Shown: positions 32,801-41,914 of the stretch, piece after piece | Layout: every line of letters begins with the position of its first letter | How positions within the stretch are numbered: the first letter of the stretch is position 1 | Assembly (NCBI RefSeq): GCF_002023715.1 | Contig: NZ_MAHX01000016.1 | Span: 62,001 to 126,000 of the forward strand | Direction: 5' to 3' | Origin: Elizabethkingia occulta | Lineage (GTDB): Bacteria; Bacteroidota; Bacteroidia; Flavobacteriales; Weeksellaceae | Length of the DNA: 64,000 bases | Notes under the pieces: model-generated | Database searches by the model: none | What the model was told of the DNA's origin: nothing | What the model saw: the letters and a program-made list of their open reading frames with translations, nothing else | Position numbers and translations under genes: made by a program

Positions 32801-34273
32801 TTAATTTAAAGTAGATATTATTTCTTTTTTTCCTTTATCCGAAAGGTACATATATTCTTTACTAAATGCATAAGAATCATATAAAAAAGGCCTTATAATC
32901 TCATTTCTATTATTGATAAGACCGTATTTACCGTTCAGTTTGGCTACAAAAGCCATGTTGTTCCTAAAGCCGGCAATTTCTTCATATACAAAAGGCAATA
33001 TCTCCTTCCCGCTGGGTTCAATAAAACCATATTTTCCACCCTTTTTAGCAATCAAACCTATATTCTTCTGTGCTCGAAAAAAGAAAGGATCAAATGCTGG
33101 CGAAATTTCATCAAAATTTAAAGGTTCTGTTTTCCATGTATTCCATTCCAGGCGTTGATAACCAATTTTGTTTTTAACCACCAACTGGTTTTCATCCAAT
33201 GCGTAAATAGTAAAACCATCAGGAAAAATCTGCTGAAAATTTTTATTCAACAGGTTATTTATTTTATTTTTTTCGGTAATAAGATACTGTAATTTATCTG
33301 TTGAAATAAAAGTGACTCTGTCAAAGCTTTCATTAACAACTTTATTCAGGGAATCATCAATAATTGATACCTGATTTTTTTCATTCAATAAAAAGTATTT
33401 ATCAAATAAAAAAGCAATACTTCCTGCTTTAATTTTCTTATTCTCTTTTGTTTTTAAATTAAATAGAAAAAACTGGGTACTGCTTTTGTCCATAATGGCA
33501 TAATCCCCATAAATAGTAATATGCGAATATTCCATTGGCAGAACTTCTTTTCCTTCGGAATCTATTAGCCCTTCTTTATCTATATTTCTGTTCAGGCTTA
33601 CAAAATAGTCGTTACTGGCTTCAGTATCGATTAGCTCATATTTTGATTTCAAAAGAATCTTATTCTCTTTATCCACTAAAAAATACTTATCCGGAGCCAC
33701 TTGAACACAGGACTTATCTTTATTAAAATATGAATTTCTTTGATAAGCGAAATCAGAAACAAATCCTTTTTCGGGATTGTAAATTGCCCATTTATTGTTC
33801 TTTTTTACAAAAAATATGCTTTCTCCGGCATATTCAATAGAATCGTAAAGAAAATCTAATTCAGACTTGTCACTAAGATAATTGACTAGTCCAAACTTTT
33901 TATTTTTGGAGACTACCAAGTAGCCGTTCTCACTATTCCAGGATAAACCAAAATCATAATTGTTCAAAGGGATTTTATAATCTCCTTTAAAATCTATCAA
34001 TCCGACTTTTCTATTATTATTTCCCCCGGTATAATGAAAAAAATAACCTTTTCTAAAGGGTGCCAAATTTCCATTTATAGGCTGCAGCGTTACAGTTCCA
34101 GTGGAATCTATAATCCCAGAAAGACTTCCTTTTTTGAAAACAGCATATCCTCCTTCAAATCGCTCAATATCGAGTTTTAATTTATCTCTTAGATCATATT
34201 GCAGCTTCAGATCGCTTTGGGAAAATCCCATCAACCAGAAGAATGCTGAAATAAAAGATAAATTCTTTCTCAC
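32801..34273 (-). CDS. WG repeat-containing protein
   Basis: The 490-residue protein starts with a signal peptide (MRKNLSFISAFFWLMGFSQ; GTG start codon) and holds many WG-type repeats of the form K.GL.D..G...I (for example KKGSLSGIIDSTGTVTLQP, KFGLVNYLSDKSELDFLYD, KEGLIDSEGKEVLPMEYSHI, KYGFIEPSGKEILPFVYEEI, KYGLINNRNEIIRPFLYDSY). Such beta-rich secreted proteins have no known function. It starts 2 bp after the rsmI stop, so it is likely co-transcribed behind rsmI. Confidence 0.92.
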   Translation of the reverse strand: MRKNLSFISAFFWLMGFSQSDLKLQYDLRDKLKLDIERFEGGYAVFKKGSLSGIIDSTGTVTLQPINGNLAPFRKGYFFHYTGGNNNRKVGLIDFKGDYKIPLNNYDFGLSWNSENGYLVVSKNKKFGLVNYLSDKSELDFLYDSIEYAGESIFFVKKNNKWAIYNPEKGFVSDFAYQRNSYFNKDKSCVQVAPDKYFLVDKENKILLKSKYELIDTEASNDYFVSLNRNIDKEGLIDSEGKEVLPMEYSHITIYGDYAIMDKSSTQFFLFNLKTKENKKIKAGSIAFLFDKYFLLNEKNQVSIIDDSLNKVVNESFDRVTFISTDKLQYLITEKNKINNLLNKNFQQIFPDGFTIYALDENQLVVKNKIGYQRLEWNTWKTEPLNFDEISPAFDPFFFRAQKNIGLIAKKGGKYGFIEPSGKEILPFVYEEIAGFRNNMAFVAKLNGKYGLINNRNEIIRPFLYDSYAFSKEYMYLSDKGKKEIISTLN

Positions 34274-34275
34274 AT

Positions 34276-34950
34276 TTACATCGAATTATTTACAATAAGA
34301 ACAATTTCTCCTTTTAGCGTTTTACTTTTAGAAAACTCTATTAATTCATCAATAGTTCCACGCTTGGTCTCCTCAAATTTTTTGGAAATTTCACGGCTTA
34401 GACTTACTTGTGTTTGTTCTCCAAAGAACTCTTTTATCTGTTCCAGTGTGGTATTAATCTTATGTGGGCTTTCATAAAGAACAATTGTTTTTTTCTCTTC
34501 AGCCAGTTGCTTTAGTTTGGTCTGACGTCCTTTTTTCTGTGGCAAAAATCCAGCGAAATAGAAGTCGTGATTAGGAAGTCCTGAAACAACTAATGCAGGA
34601 ACAAAAGCCGTTGCCCCGGGAAGACAGATCATTTCGATATCATTATCCCGCCCTGCTTTTGCCAGAAGATAACCAGGATCCGATATTCCGGGAGTCCCGG
34701 CATCAGTAATAATGGCAATATTCTGCCCATTTTTAAGATCCTGAACAACTTTCTCTGTAGCCTGATGTTCGTTATGCAAATGATAAGATTTCAGCGGCTT
34801 CGATATCTCATAATGTTTGAGGAGAATCCCTGAAGTACGGGTATCTTCACAAAGTATATAATCTACTTCTTTTAAAACTTTTATTGCCCTGAAAGTCATA
34901 TCTTCCAGATTACCTACTGGTGTTGGTACAAAATATAATATGCCACTCAT
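34276..34950 (-). CDS. rsmI: 16S rRNA (cytidine(1402)-2'-O)-methyltransferase RsmI
   Basis: This SAM-dependent tetrapyrrole methylase-type enzyme methylates C1402 of 16S rRNA. It has the typical FVPTPVGNLEDMTFRAIKVLKEVDYILCEDTR start, IITDAGTPGISDPG, and CLPGATAFVPALVVSGLPNHDFYFAGFLPQKKG. The 224-residue length is shorter than E. coli RsmI (286), as common in Bacteroidetes, where the C-terminal extension is missing. Its start overlaps the stop of the Glu-rich gene by one base. Confidence 0.95.
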   Translation of the reverse strand: MSGILYFVPTPVGNLEDMTFRAIKVLKEVDYILCEDTRTSGILLKHYEISKPLKSYHLHNEHQATEKVVQDLKNGQNIAIITDAGTPGISDPGYLLAKAGRDNDIEMICLPGATAFVPALVVSGLPNHDFYFAGFLPQKKGRQTKLKQLAEEKKTIVLYESPHKINTTLEQIKEFFGEQTQVSLSREISKKFEETKRGTIDELIEFSKSKTLKGEIVLIVNNSM

Positions 34951-36128
34951 TATCTAAAACGGCTTTCTACTAGTGACCATAATCTTTGCGCATACTCGTC
35001 TACCGGCTTCCAATCTCTGTCATAGTACAGATCGCTAAGATATTCTTTTGCATCATCTAAAGTCCGGGCTTCATTTAATCTTTCTAATACGTATTTCATT
35101 TCTACTTCATCGTTATTGAATAATTTTTTCAGGAATGCCATTCTGTCGTTCAGATCCAGTCTGAATTGCCCTGTCTGAACAGAGGTATTGGCATTTGTTG
35201 GTATAAATGCAGTATTTTCTTCTGTATTTACATATTCATTTACCTTTTCAGGTACCTCATTATTTTCTGTAATATTTGTTATTTCTTCTCTGGAAATAGG
35301 TTTCAATCCCTTAATGGAAGCCAGCTTCACTTTATGAGCAGCTTCTTCATCCAAATGTTCAGAACCTTCCTCTTCTCTTACAAATAATTCTTTAATCTGA
35401 TATTCCGGTTCTTTTGTAACTTCTTTTTCCTCGTCAGTATGCTCTTCTTCAGTTGAAACAGTCTCCTCTACGGTCTCTGTTTCATTCACTTCTTCTTCTT
35501 CTTCTTCTTCTTCTTCTGCTGCTGCTGCTGGTGATGATGCTGATATTGTTTCTTCTGTAATTACAGATTCTGCTTCAGTCTCAGTTATTGATGCATCTTC
35601 CTTAGATTCTTCAGAGATTTCTTCAGCTTCAGCAACTGGTTCAGTTTGTTCCTCTTCCGCAACAATCTCTTCAGGTGATTCATGTTGATCTTCTTCCAAA
35701 GTATTTACATATTCTTCTTCCTCAGAATAATCATTTTCTATAATATTCTCTGTTTTCGGGATAACAGCATTTACCTTTTCTGTTGGTATTTCTTCGTCAG
35801 TAATCTCAGCAATTTCTGTGGAAGCTTCATCTTTAGTAAGATCTTCTTCAAATTCAGCTTCTACCTCTCTTTCTTTTTCAAGAGCCTCTTCAGATTTATC
35901 ATGAGTAGGATTAGCCTCAATCATAGCTTCCAATTCATTTTTTCTCTGATGGATATCAATACTTTCTACTTCCAGCATTTTCAGAAAAGCTACTTTTTCA
36001 TATAGCTCCTGAACTTTCTGATAATTAGTAATTAATCCTGCCGTTGATTCAACAGAAGCGATATCAGAGGCAATTTTTTTTACGTCTTCAAGGATCCTGT
36101 CCTGAATGTCATGAGAGTTTTGCATCAT
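34950..36128 (-). CDS. Glu-rich low-complexity protein
   Basis: I do not recognise a family. N-terminal residues 1-75 are helical (DIQDRILEDVKKIASDIAS, LYEKVAFLKMLEVESIDI). Residues about 75-260 are a highly acidic low-complexity linker with A4 then E9. Residues 310-392 form a folded-looking end (FRLDLNDRMAFLKKLFNNDE, VEMKYVLERLNEARTLDDAKEYLSDLYYDRDW). No signal peptide is present, so it is cytosolic. This layout (helical head, acidic linker, conserved tail) occurs in Flavobacteriia next to rsmI, function unknown. It is translationally coupled to rsmI by a 1-bp overlap. Confidence 0.78.
   Translation of the reverse strand: MMQNSHDIQDRILEDVKKIASDIASVESTAGLITNYQKVQELYEKVAFLKMLEVESIDIHQRKNELEAMIEANPTHDKSEEALEKEREVEAEFEEDLTKDEASTEIAEITDEEIPTEKVNAVIPKTENIIENDYSEEEEYVNTLEEDQHESPEEIVAEEEQTEPVAEAEEISEESKEDASITETEAESVITEETISASSPAAAAEEEEEEEEEVNETETVEETVSTEEEHTDEEKEVTKEPEYQIKELFVREEEGSEHLDEEAAHKVKLASIKGLKPISREEITNITENNEVPEKVNEYVNTEENTAFIPTNANTSVQTGQFRLDLNDRMAFLKKLFNNDEVEMKYVLERLNEARTLDDAKEYLSDLYYDRDWKPVDEYAQRLWSLVESRFR
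35489..35530. repeat. Trinucleotide microsatellite in the Glu-rich gene
   Basis: About nine TTC units run into four GCT units, reading as E9 preceded by A4 on the minus strand. Because units are three bases, length changes would alter the linker without frameshift. Confidence 0.8.
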
Positions 36129-36137
36129 TATTTTATG

Positions 36138-36145
36138 TAATTTTG
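36138..36145 (+). promoter_or_regulatory. -7 promoter element of tdk
   Basis: TAATTTTG matches TAnnTTTG exactly, 29 bp before the tdk ATG and in the 46-bp gap between divergent genes. Confidence 0.55.
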
Positions 36146-36174
36146 ATGTGGAATAATATGTGCTAAGTTAACAA

Positions 36175-36768
36175 ATGTTTTTAGAAAATACAATTAACCA
36201 CGCCAAGCAAAGCGGGTGGATGGAAGTGATATGTGGCTCAATGTTTTCCGGTAAAACGGAAGAGCTAATTAGGCGTCTGCGCAGAGCAGAAATGGCTGGT
36301 CAGCAAGTAGAAATTTTTAAACCAAAAATTGATGTTCGTTACTCCGATGAAGATATCGTTTCGCATAACGATAATAAGATCCGGAGTACAGCTGTTGATA
36401 CTCCTAATGAAATTCTGTTACTGGGTTCCAATTGTGATGTTGTGGGTATTGATGAAGCGCAATTTTTTGATGAAAGCGTTGTAGAAGTTGCCAATCAGTT
36501 AGCTAATAGTGGTACAAGAGTCGTGATTGCCGGATTGGATATGGACTTTATGGGACGCCCTTTTGGCCCTATGCCAAATCTTATGGCAACAGCTGAATAC
36601 GTTACAAAAGTTCACGCCATTTGTAAAAGAACAGGAAATTTAGCCAATTATTCATTAAGAACATCTGCCAGCAAAGATTTGGTTCAGCTAGGAGAAACAG
36701 ATAGCTATGAAGCTGTTAGCCGCCGTATCTTTTGGGAAGAGATGCAAAAGCAAGAGAAAAATAAATGA
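36175..36768 (+). CDS. tdk: Thymidine kinase
   Basis: This type II thymidine kinase makes dTMP by salvage. The P-loop is CGSMFSGKTEELIRRLRRA (from residue 20), then DEAQFFDESVVEVANQL with the Walker B type Asp-Glu, and GLDMDFMGRPFGPMP, the lasso substrate loop. The usual structural zinc needs CxxC pairs before and after the lasso; here only one Cys (AICKRTG) is left and the C-terminal pair is SRRIF. The length of 197 is normal. It overlaps murF-alr by 4 bp (ATGA). Confidence 0.95.
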   Translation: MFLENTINHAKQSGWMEVICGSMFSGKTEELIRRLRRAEMAGQQVEIFKPKIDVRYSDEDIVSHNDNKIRSTAVDTPNEILLLGSNCDVVGIDEAQFFDESVVEVANQLANSGTRVVIAGLDMDFMGRPFGPMPNLMATAEYVTKVHAICKRTGNLANYSLRTSASKDLVQLGETDSYEAVSRRIFWEEMQKQEKNK

Positions 36769-39215
36769 AATATACTGCACAGGAGTTAGCTTCAATGACC
36801 AACTCCCGGATTACCGGAAATAAAAATGAAGTTGTTGAACAATTGATTTTCGACAGCAGGCTTATTTTTTCTTCAAAAAATAATGCCTTTATTGCTTTGA
36901 AGACTCAGAAAAATAATGGTTCCAAATACATCAAAGAAGCTATAGAGAAAGGAATAAAAGTAATTATAGCCGATGAAATATATGAATCTTCCGGGCAGGA
37001 TATAACCTGGATCATAACTTCTGATACGCAGAATTTTCTTAGACAGTTAGCCCATCATCATCTGCAAAATCTAAATATTAAAACCATTGGTATTACCGGA
37101 AGTAATGGTAAGACTATTGTAAAAGAATGGTTATATCAATGCTTGTGGGATGAAATGAGAGTTGTAAAAAGTCCAAAAAGTTATAACTCCCAAATAGGAC
37201 TTCCCTTATCTATACTCCAGGCTAATAATGATGATGAGCTGGGAATTTTTGAAGTTGGAATTTCCAAACCTCACGAAATGGAAAAACAATCTGAAGTGTT
37301 TTCACCTCAGATTGGAGTATTCACACATCTTGGTTCTGCACATTCAGAATATTTTGAAAATGAGGAACAGCTACTTAATGAAAAGCTAAAGCTTTTTGAA
37401 AAATCAGAAGTAATCATTTATAATGGTGATCATCCTTTGGTAAAAACCAAAATACAAGATTTATATAGCAATAAAACTCTGATTTCTTATGGGTTAGATA
37501 TATTAAACGATATTTTAATTGAAAGCCCAATAGACCAAAAAGAAGCTTTTAATATCAAGGTTTTAGATGGTTATATTCAGATTCCTTTTACCAATCGGGA
37601 TCAGGCTACCCTGCACAATGCATTAGCTGTTATTGCTGTTCTTAGCTTTCTAAAAATTCCACATTCAAAAATTGTAGACAAAATCAACAATTTGCAGGCT
37701 GTGGAAATGCGTATGGAAAGCATTAAAGGAGAAAGAGATAACCTTATTATTAATGACTCTTATAATCTGGATCTCGATTCTCTAAAAATAGCATTGAGTA
37801 CATTAAACCAGTATGGAAATAAATCACAAAAGGTATTGGTACTTACAGATATACACGATGTAAAGGATCACTCCGAACATTTGTATCATATCGTAGCAGA
37901 TTTAGTTAACGAACATTCGTTAGGTAAAATATACCTGATAGGAACAGAAATAACAAAGTTTGCCCATCTATTTAATTCTAAAACTTTTTCTTTCGATAAC
38001 ATTCAGGAATTAATTGAAGATCAGGAATTTAACAGTATTGAAAACTCATTAATTTTATTGAAAGGAGCCCGTAAATTTGAACTTGAAAATCTAAAAAAAG
38101 AATTGGAACTTCAGTCTCATGATACTGTTCTGGAAGTAAATCTAAATGCCATCCTGCATAACATCAATGTTCATAGGAACTTTTTAAAGCCTGAAACCAA
38201 AATGATGGCAATGGTAAAAGCCTACTCTTATGGATTAGGCGGTTATGAAATTGCAGAATTTTTACAACATCACAATATCAACTATCTGGGTGTCGCTTAT
38301 GCAGATGAAGGTGTTGATCTAAGAAAAAATAAAGTGACCTTACCTATTATGGTAATGAATCCGGAGCTTAATAGTTATGATACTATTATCGATTATCAGT
38401 TAGAACCGGAAATCTATAGTTTCAAAGTTTTAGATCTTTTTCTTAAAGCTTTAAGAAAAAAAGGAATCCATGAAAGATACCCCATCCATATAAAATTAGA
38501 AACAGGTATGCATCGTTTAGGCTTTCGCAAAGAAGATCTGGATGAACTCCTTCTTAAAATTAAGGAAAACAACCTCAGAATAGCCAGTATTTTCACTCAT
38601 CTTTCTTCTGCTGATGATCCGGAAGAGAGAGAATATACTTTAGCTCAGATAAAGCTATACACAGATAATTCAGACTACATATTAGCCAGAACAGAAGATA
38701 AACCACTAAGGCATTGTCTAAATTCACCGGGAATTACCAACTATACAGAATATCAGTTTGACATGGTAAGAATTGGTATCGGAATGATTGGCTATACAAC
38801 AAACCCAGCTATAAAGCCCTTATTACAAAGCGCTGTCTGTTTTAAAACAGTTATTACACAGATTTCTCCATTACACCCCGGAGAATCACTAGGTTATAAC
38901 AGAAGATTTAAAGCTGAAAATGATACTAATATTGCCACAATAGCTGTTGGATATGCTGATGGTATACCACGATTATTAAGTAATGGAAAAGGCTTTGTTG
39001 GTATTAAAGGAAAGCTTTATCCCATCCAGGGAAATGTATGCATGGATATGCTGATGGTAGACATTGGCAATGATCCTATAGAAGAAGGTGATGATGTTAT
39101 TATCTTTAATGGAAATCCAAGTCTGGAAAAATTTGCTGAATATTGTCAGACGATTCCTTACGAAGTGCTAACTTCAGTTTCGAGACGTGTAAAAAGAATA
39201 TATATAAAAGACTGA
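36765..39215 (+). CDS. murF-alr: Bifunctional UDP-MurNAc-tripeptide:D-Ala-D-Ala ligase / alanine racemase
   Basis: Residues 1-450 are a MurF-type Mur ligase with the ATP loop GITGSNGKTIVKEW (109-122), EVGISKPHEM and NDSYNLDLDS. Residues from about 455 are a fold-III PLP alanine racemase with MMAMVKAYSYGLG (PLP lysine K485), HIKLETGMHRLGF, and VRIGIGMIGYT with later GNVCMDMLMVD. MurF attaches D-Ala-D-Ala to the muropeptide; Alr supplies D-Ala. The fusion is a known Bacteroidetes trait and lets one protein make and use D-Ala. Its first codons overlap tdk. Confidence 0.96.
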   Translation: MKYTAQELASMTNSRITGNKNEVVEQLIFDSRLIFSSKNNAFIALKTQKNNGSKYIKEAIEKGIKVIIADEIYESSGQDITWIITSDTQNFLRQLAHHHLQNLNIKTIGITGSNGKTIVKEWLYQCLWDEMRVVKSPKSYNSQIGLPLSILQANNDDELGIFEVGISKPHEMEKQSEVFSPQIGVFTHLGSAHSEYFENEEQLLNEKLKLFEKSEVIIYNGDHPLVKTKIQDLYSNKTLISYGLDILNDILIESPIDQKEAFNIKVLDGYIQIPFTNRDQATLHNALAVIAVLSFLKIPHSKIVDKINNLQAVEMRMESIKGERDNLIINDSYNLDLDSLKIALSTLNQYGNKSQKVLVLTDIHDVKDHSEHLYHIVADLVNEHSLGKIYLIGTEITKFAHLFNSKTFSFDNIQELIEDQEFNSIENSLILLKGARKFELENLKKELELQSHDTVLEVNLNAILHNINVHRNFLKPETKMMAMVKAYSYGLGGYEIAEFLQHHNINYLGVAYADEGVDLRKNKVTLPIMVMNPELNSYDTIIDYQLEPEIYSFKVLDLFLKALRKKGIHERYPIHIKLETGMHRLGFRKEDLDELLLKIKENNLRIASIFTHLSSADDPEEREYTLAQIKLYTDNSDYILARTEDKPLRHCLNSPGITNYTEYQFDMVRIGIGMIGYTTNPAIKPLLQSAVCFKTVITQISPLHPGESLGYNRRFKAENDTNIATIAVGYADGIPRLLSNGKGFVGIKGKLYPIQGNVCMDMLMVDIGNDPIEEGDDVIIFNGNPSLEKFAEYCQTIPYEVLTSVSRRVKRIYIKD

Positions 39216-39271
39216 TGAAATAAAGTACTACTTTTCTCTATTTCATCGATAAAATTAAATACAATATAGGG

Positions 39272-41422
39272 ATGAAAAAACTATTTCTTTTTCTTGGGGT
39301 TATTATAAGCATCTTTAGCTATTCTCAGGTTAAAGAAAACTTAGTTATCCCTCCGCATCCAAAGATAGGATTATCACTAAGTGGTGGTGGCGCAAAAGGC
39401 TTTGCCCATATAGGAGTTCTGAAAGTTTTGGACTCAATGGGGGTTAAAGTAGATTATATTGGCGGAACCAGCATGGGTGCAATTATCGGAGGATTATATG
39501 CAACCGGATACACAGGAAAAGATATCGAAAACATTATCCTGAATACAGACTTCTATAATGTATTGAGCAGTTCCAGTCCACGCCAGCAAACCTCATTTTT
39601 CAGTAAAAATGTCGATAAATATCTTTTGAAAATCCCGATACAAAAGGGTAAAGTAGTATTACCTTCAAGTATTTCTTCAGGTCAGAAAAACCTGGCTATG
39701 TTCAAAGAATTATTTCAGAACTATTCTTCTGTTCAGGATTTCAGCAAACTTCCTATCCCCTTCTTTTGTATAGCAACCAATATTGAAACAGGAGGTGTAA
39801 AGCAACTTGAAACAGGAGACTTATCTCAATCCATTATGGCTAGTTCTGCTTTCCCTGGACTTTTGGACCCTGTAAAAATCGGAGACAGTCTTTATGTTGA
39901 TGGCGGTATAACAATTAACTATCCTTCCGGCCCACTAAAAAAGAAAGGAATGGATATTGTAATTGGGGTAAATCTTGATCAGGGATTTGAAAAAAGGGAC
40001 CAACTAAATAATATTGTATCTATCCTCAATCAGATAATCACTTTTGGTATTTCTAAAGAAACCAGAAAACAATTACCCTATACAGATATTAATATTCAAC
40101 CTGTCCTTACCGGAGTTAATGTTACCAGCTTTGAAGAAAAAGACAAAACCATTAAAGCAGGTTATGAAGAAACATTACGTTATTCCGGTATTCTGAGACA
40201 GTTACCAAAAAAGGAAGCTCCAGTTGTAATAAACAAAAAGATAATACTGTCAGAAGTGTACAAAATAGACGGTTTCGAGATAGAAAACGACAATATATAT
40301 AACAAAGACTATATCAAGGGTAAGATGGGCCTTAAAATCCCTTCCCGCTATACTTACAGTAACATCAATAGTAAGATTGATCAGCTATATGCAACAAACA
40401 ATTACAGCTTTATCAATTATGACATTGTAAATGAAAACGGAAGAAATATTCTAAAGCTAAATGTAGCTGAAGATCAGAACCGAATATTTATGAAATTTGG
40501 ACTTCACTATGATGAAGTATTCAAAACCGGTCTATTGGCAAACCTTACAGCAAAAAGAGCTTTATTCAAAAACTCCAATGCAAGTTTGGACGTTGTGTTT
40601 GGAGACAAGCCGCGTTATTATTTCAATTATCTAATGGACAACGGATATATTCCGGGCTTTGGTATTTTTTCTTCAGGAATGAAACTTGATTTAAAAGATC
40701 AGGATGCAAATGTATATCAAAACTGGAATTGGTTCCGGAACGAAATCTATATTCAGTCTGTATGGAAAGACAGGTATGCTATAGGCGGAGGATTGAGTTA
40801 TGATATATTCAATCAGAAAATGGGAACCAATAAAAATACATTCCATTACTACAATCCTTATATCTTTATTAAAAGTGATACGCAGGATAATACAGAATTT
40901 CCAACAAGAGGTATTTATATAGATATCCAGGCAAAAGCTTTAGATCTATTCAAGGACAAACAACTTGAAGATAAGGGTGCGCAGGTCTCCGGAAATGTAA
41001 AACTGAATATTAAATTTTCGGAAAGACTTACTTATAGAGTTTCCGGATTTATGGGTGTAACATTCGGAGAAGTTCCGGAATTTTACAAGTACAGACTGGG
41101 TGGGATATTTGAGCAAAACCTAGGTTCATTTGTTTCATTCGATGGATATCAGTTTGGACAAAAAACAGATAACAATGTACTTCGGATAACAAATAGTTTT
41201 CAGTACCGAATACTGAAGAATTATTATCTTATTGCCAGCTATAATACAGCGAGCCTTTTTCCGAATATTAAAAATACAGAATTCTTAAGCTTCAGAAATA
41301 ATTCTGTAGGACTTACCGCCGGTTACAGTTCTCCATTCGGACAAATTAAGCTTAATTATAGCCTGCCATTTAATCAGGGAGGCAAGGGAATTTTCAATGT
41401 AGTTTTAGGACATTGGTTTTAG
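39272..41422 (+). CDS. Patatin-like phospholipase with outer-membrane barrel domain
   Basis: A signal peptide (MKKLFLFLGVIISIFSYSQ) is followed by a patatin domain with the oxyanion loop SLSGGGAKGFAHIGVL (35-50), GTSMG with the Ser nucleophile S67, and DGG with D210. A short POTRA-like domain (EVYKIDGFEIENDNIYNKDYI) and a C-terminal 16-strand Omp85-type barrel follow, ending VVLGHWF. This is the PlpD type V-like plan, in which the barrel carries the phospholipase to the surface or periplasm. Substrate phospholipids are not evident from sequence. The length of 716 is typical. Confidence 0.94.
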   Translation: MKKLFLFLGVIISIFSYSQVKENLVIPPHPKIGLSLSGGGAKGFAHIGVLKVLDSMGVKVDYIGGTSMGAIIGGLYATGYTGKDIENIILNTDFYNVLSSSSPRQQTSFFSKNVDKYLLKIPIQKGKVVLPSSISSGQKNLAMFKELFQNYSSVQDFSKLPIPFFCIATNIETGGVKQLETGDLSQSIMASSAFPGLLDPVKIGDSLYVDGGITINYPSGPLKKKGMDIVIGVNLDQGFEKRDQLNNIVSILNQIITFGISKETRKQLPYTDINIQPVLTGVNVTSFEEKDKTIKAGYEETLRYSGILRQLPKKEAPVVINKKIILSEVYKIDGFEIENDNIYNKDYIKGKMGLKIPSRYTYSNINSKIDQLYATNNYSFINYDIVNENGRNILKLNVAEDQNRIFMKFGLHYDEVFKTGLLANLTAKRALFKNSNASLDVVFGDKPRYYFNYLMDNGYIPGFGIFSSGMKLDLKDQDANVYQNWNWFRNEIYIQSVWKDRYAIGGGLSYDIFNQKMGTNKNTFHYYNPYIFIKSDTQDNTEFPTRGIYIDIQAKALDLFKDKQLEDKGAQVSGNVKLNIKFSERLTYRVSGFMGVTFGEVPEFYKYRLGGIFEQNLGSFVSFDGYQFGQKTDNNVLRITNSFQYRILKNYYLIASYNTASLFPNIKNTEFLSFRNNSVGLTAGYSSPFGQIKLNYSLPFNQGGKGIFNVVLGHWF

Positions 41423-41480
41423 AGCATTATACAATCGTAAGCACCCCTACCCTACCCTTTTCAACTGTCAACAAAAATTT

Positions 41481-41888
41481 ATGATAAATTATTTTTATGA
41501 AAACGTAGCTCCTGTTTCGGATGAAGAAAAGAGAGCAAAATGGTTAGAACAACTGATCCTGGAAGAAGGCAAAAAACCAGGAGATATTAATTATATTTTA
41601 TGTGATGATGAATATCTTCTGGAGATAAACCGCCAGTATTTGGATCATGATTATTATACTGATATTATTACTTTCGATTATTGTAAAGGCAAAATAATAT
41701 CCGGTGATATTTTCTTATCTTTGCAGCGCGTTTTAGATAATGCATCCATGCTCGAAACAAAGCAGGAAGAAGAATTAAATCGTGTTTTAGCTCATGGTAT
41801 TTTACACCTTTGCGGTTATAAAGACAAAACAGAGGCAGAGCAAAAAATAATGCGATCTAAGGAAGATTATTACATACAAAAATACTAA
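41481..41888 (+). CDS. ybeY: rRNA maturation RNase YbeY
   Basis: The 135-residue metalloprotein matures 16S rRNA and takes part in ribosome quality control. It has ITFDYCKGKIISGDIFLS and the zinc motif LAHGILHLCGYKDKTEAE. The first two His of the HGxLHLxGYDH motif are present; the usual third His is replaced (K/D), as in other Bacteroidetes versions as I recall. Its stop is one base before the first parS site, and mnmG begins 26 bp after it. Confidence 0.94.
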   Translation: MINYFYENVAPVSDEEKRAKWLEQLILEEGKKPGDINYILCDDEYLLEINRQYLDHDYYTDIITFDYCKGKIISGDIFLSLQRVLDNASMLETKQEEELNRVLAHGILHLCGYKDKTEAEQKIMRSKEDYYIQKY

Positions 41889-41889
41889 A

Positions 41890-41905
41890 TGTTTCACGTG
41901 AAACA
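41890..41905. other. parS site 1 (ParB-binding palindrome)
   Basis: TGTTTCACGTGAAACA is a perfect 16-bp palindrome identical to the classic chromosomal parS consensus known from Bacillus and conserved widely. It lies in the 26-bp gap between ybeY and mnmG. Confidence 0.9.
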
Positions 41906-41914
41906 ATTTCAAAA

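Noticed and set aside
35489-35530. Phase-variable switch at the TTC/GCT repeat
   Set aside because: The units are three bases long, so slippage cannot change the frame.
41716-41723. TATCTTTG inside ybeY as a promoter for mnmG
   Set aside because: It lies within a coding region about 190 bp before mnmG; a chance match to a short consensus is likely, and ybeY and mnmG are close enough for co-transcription.
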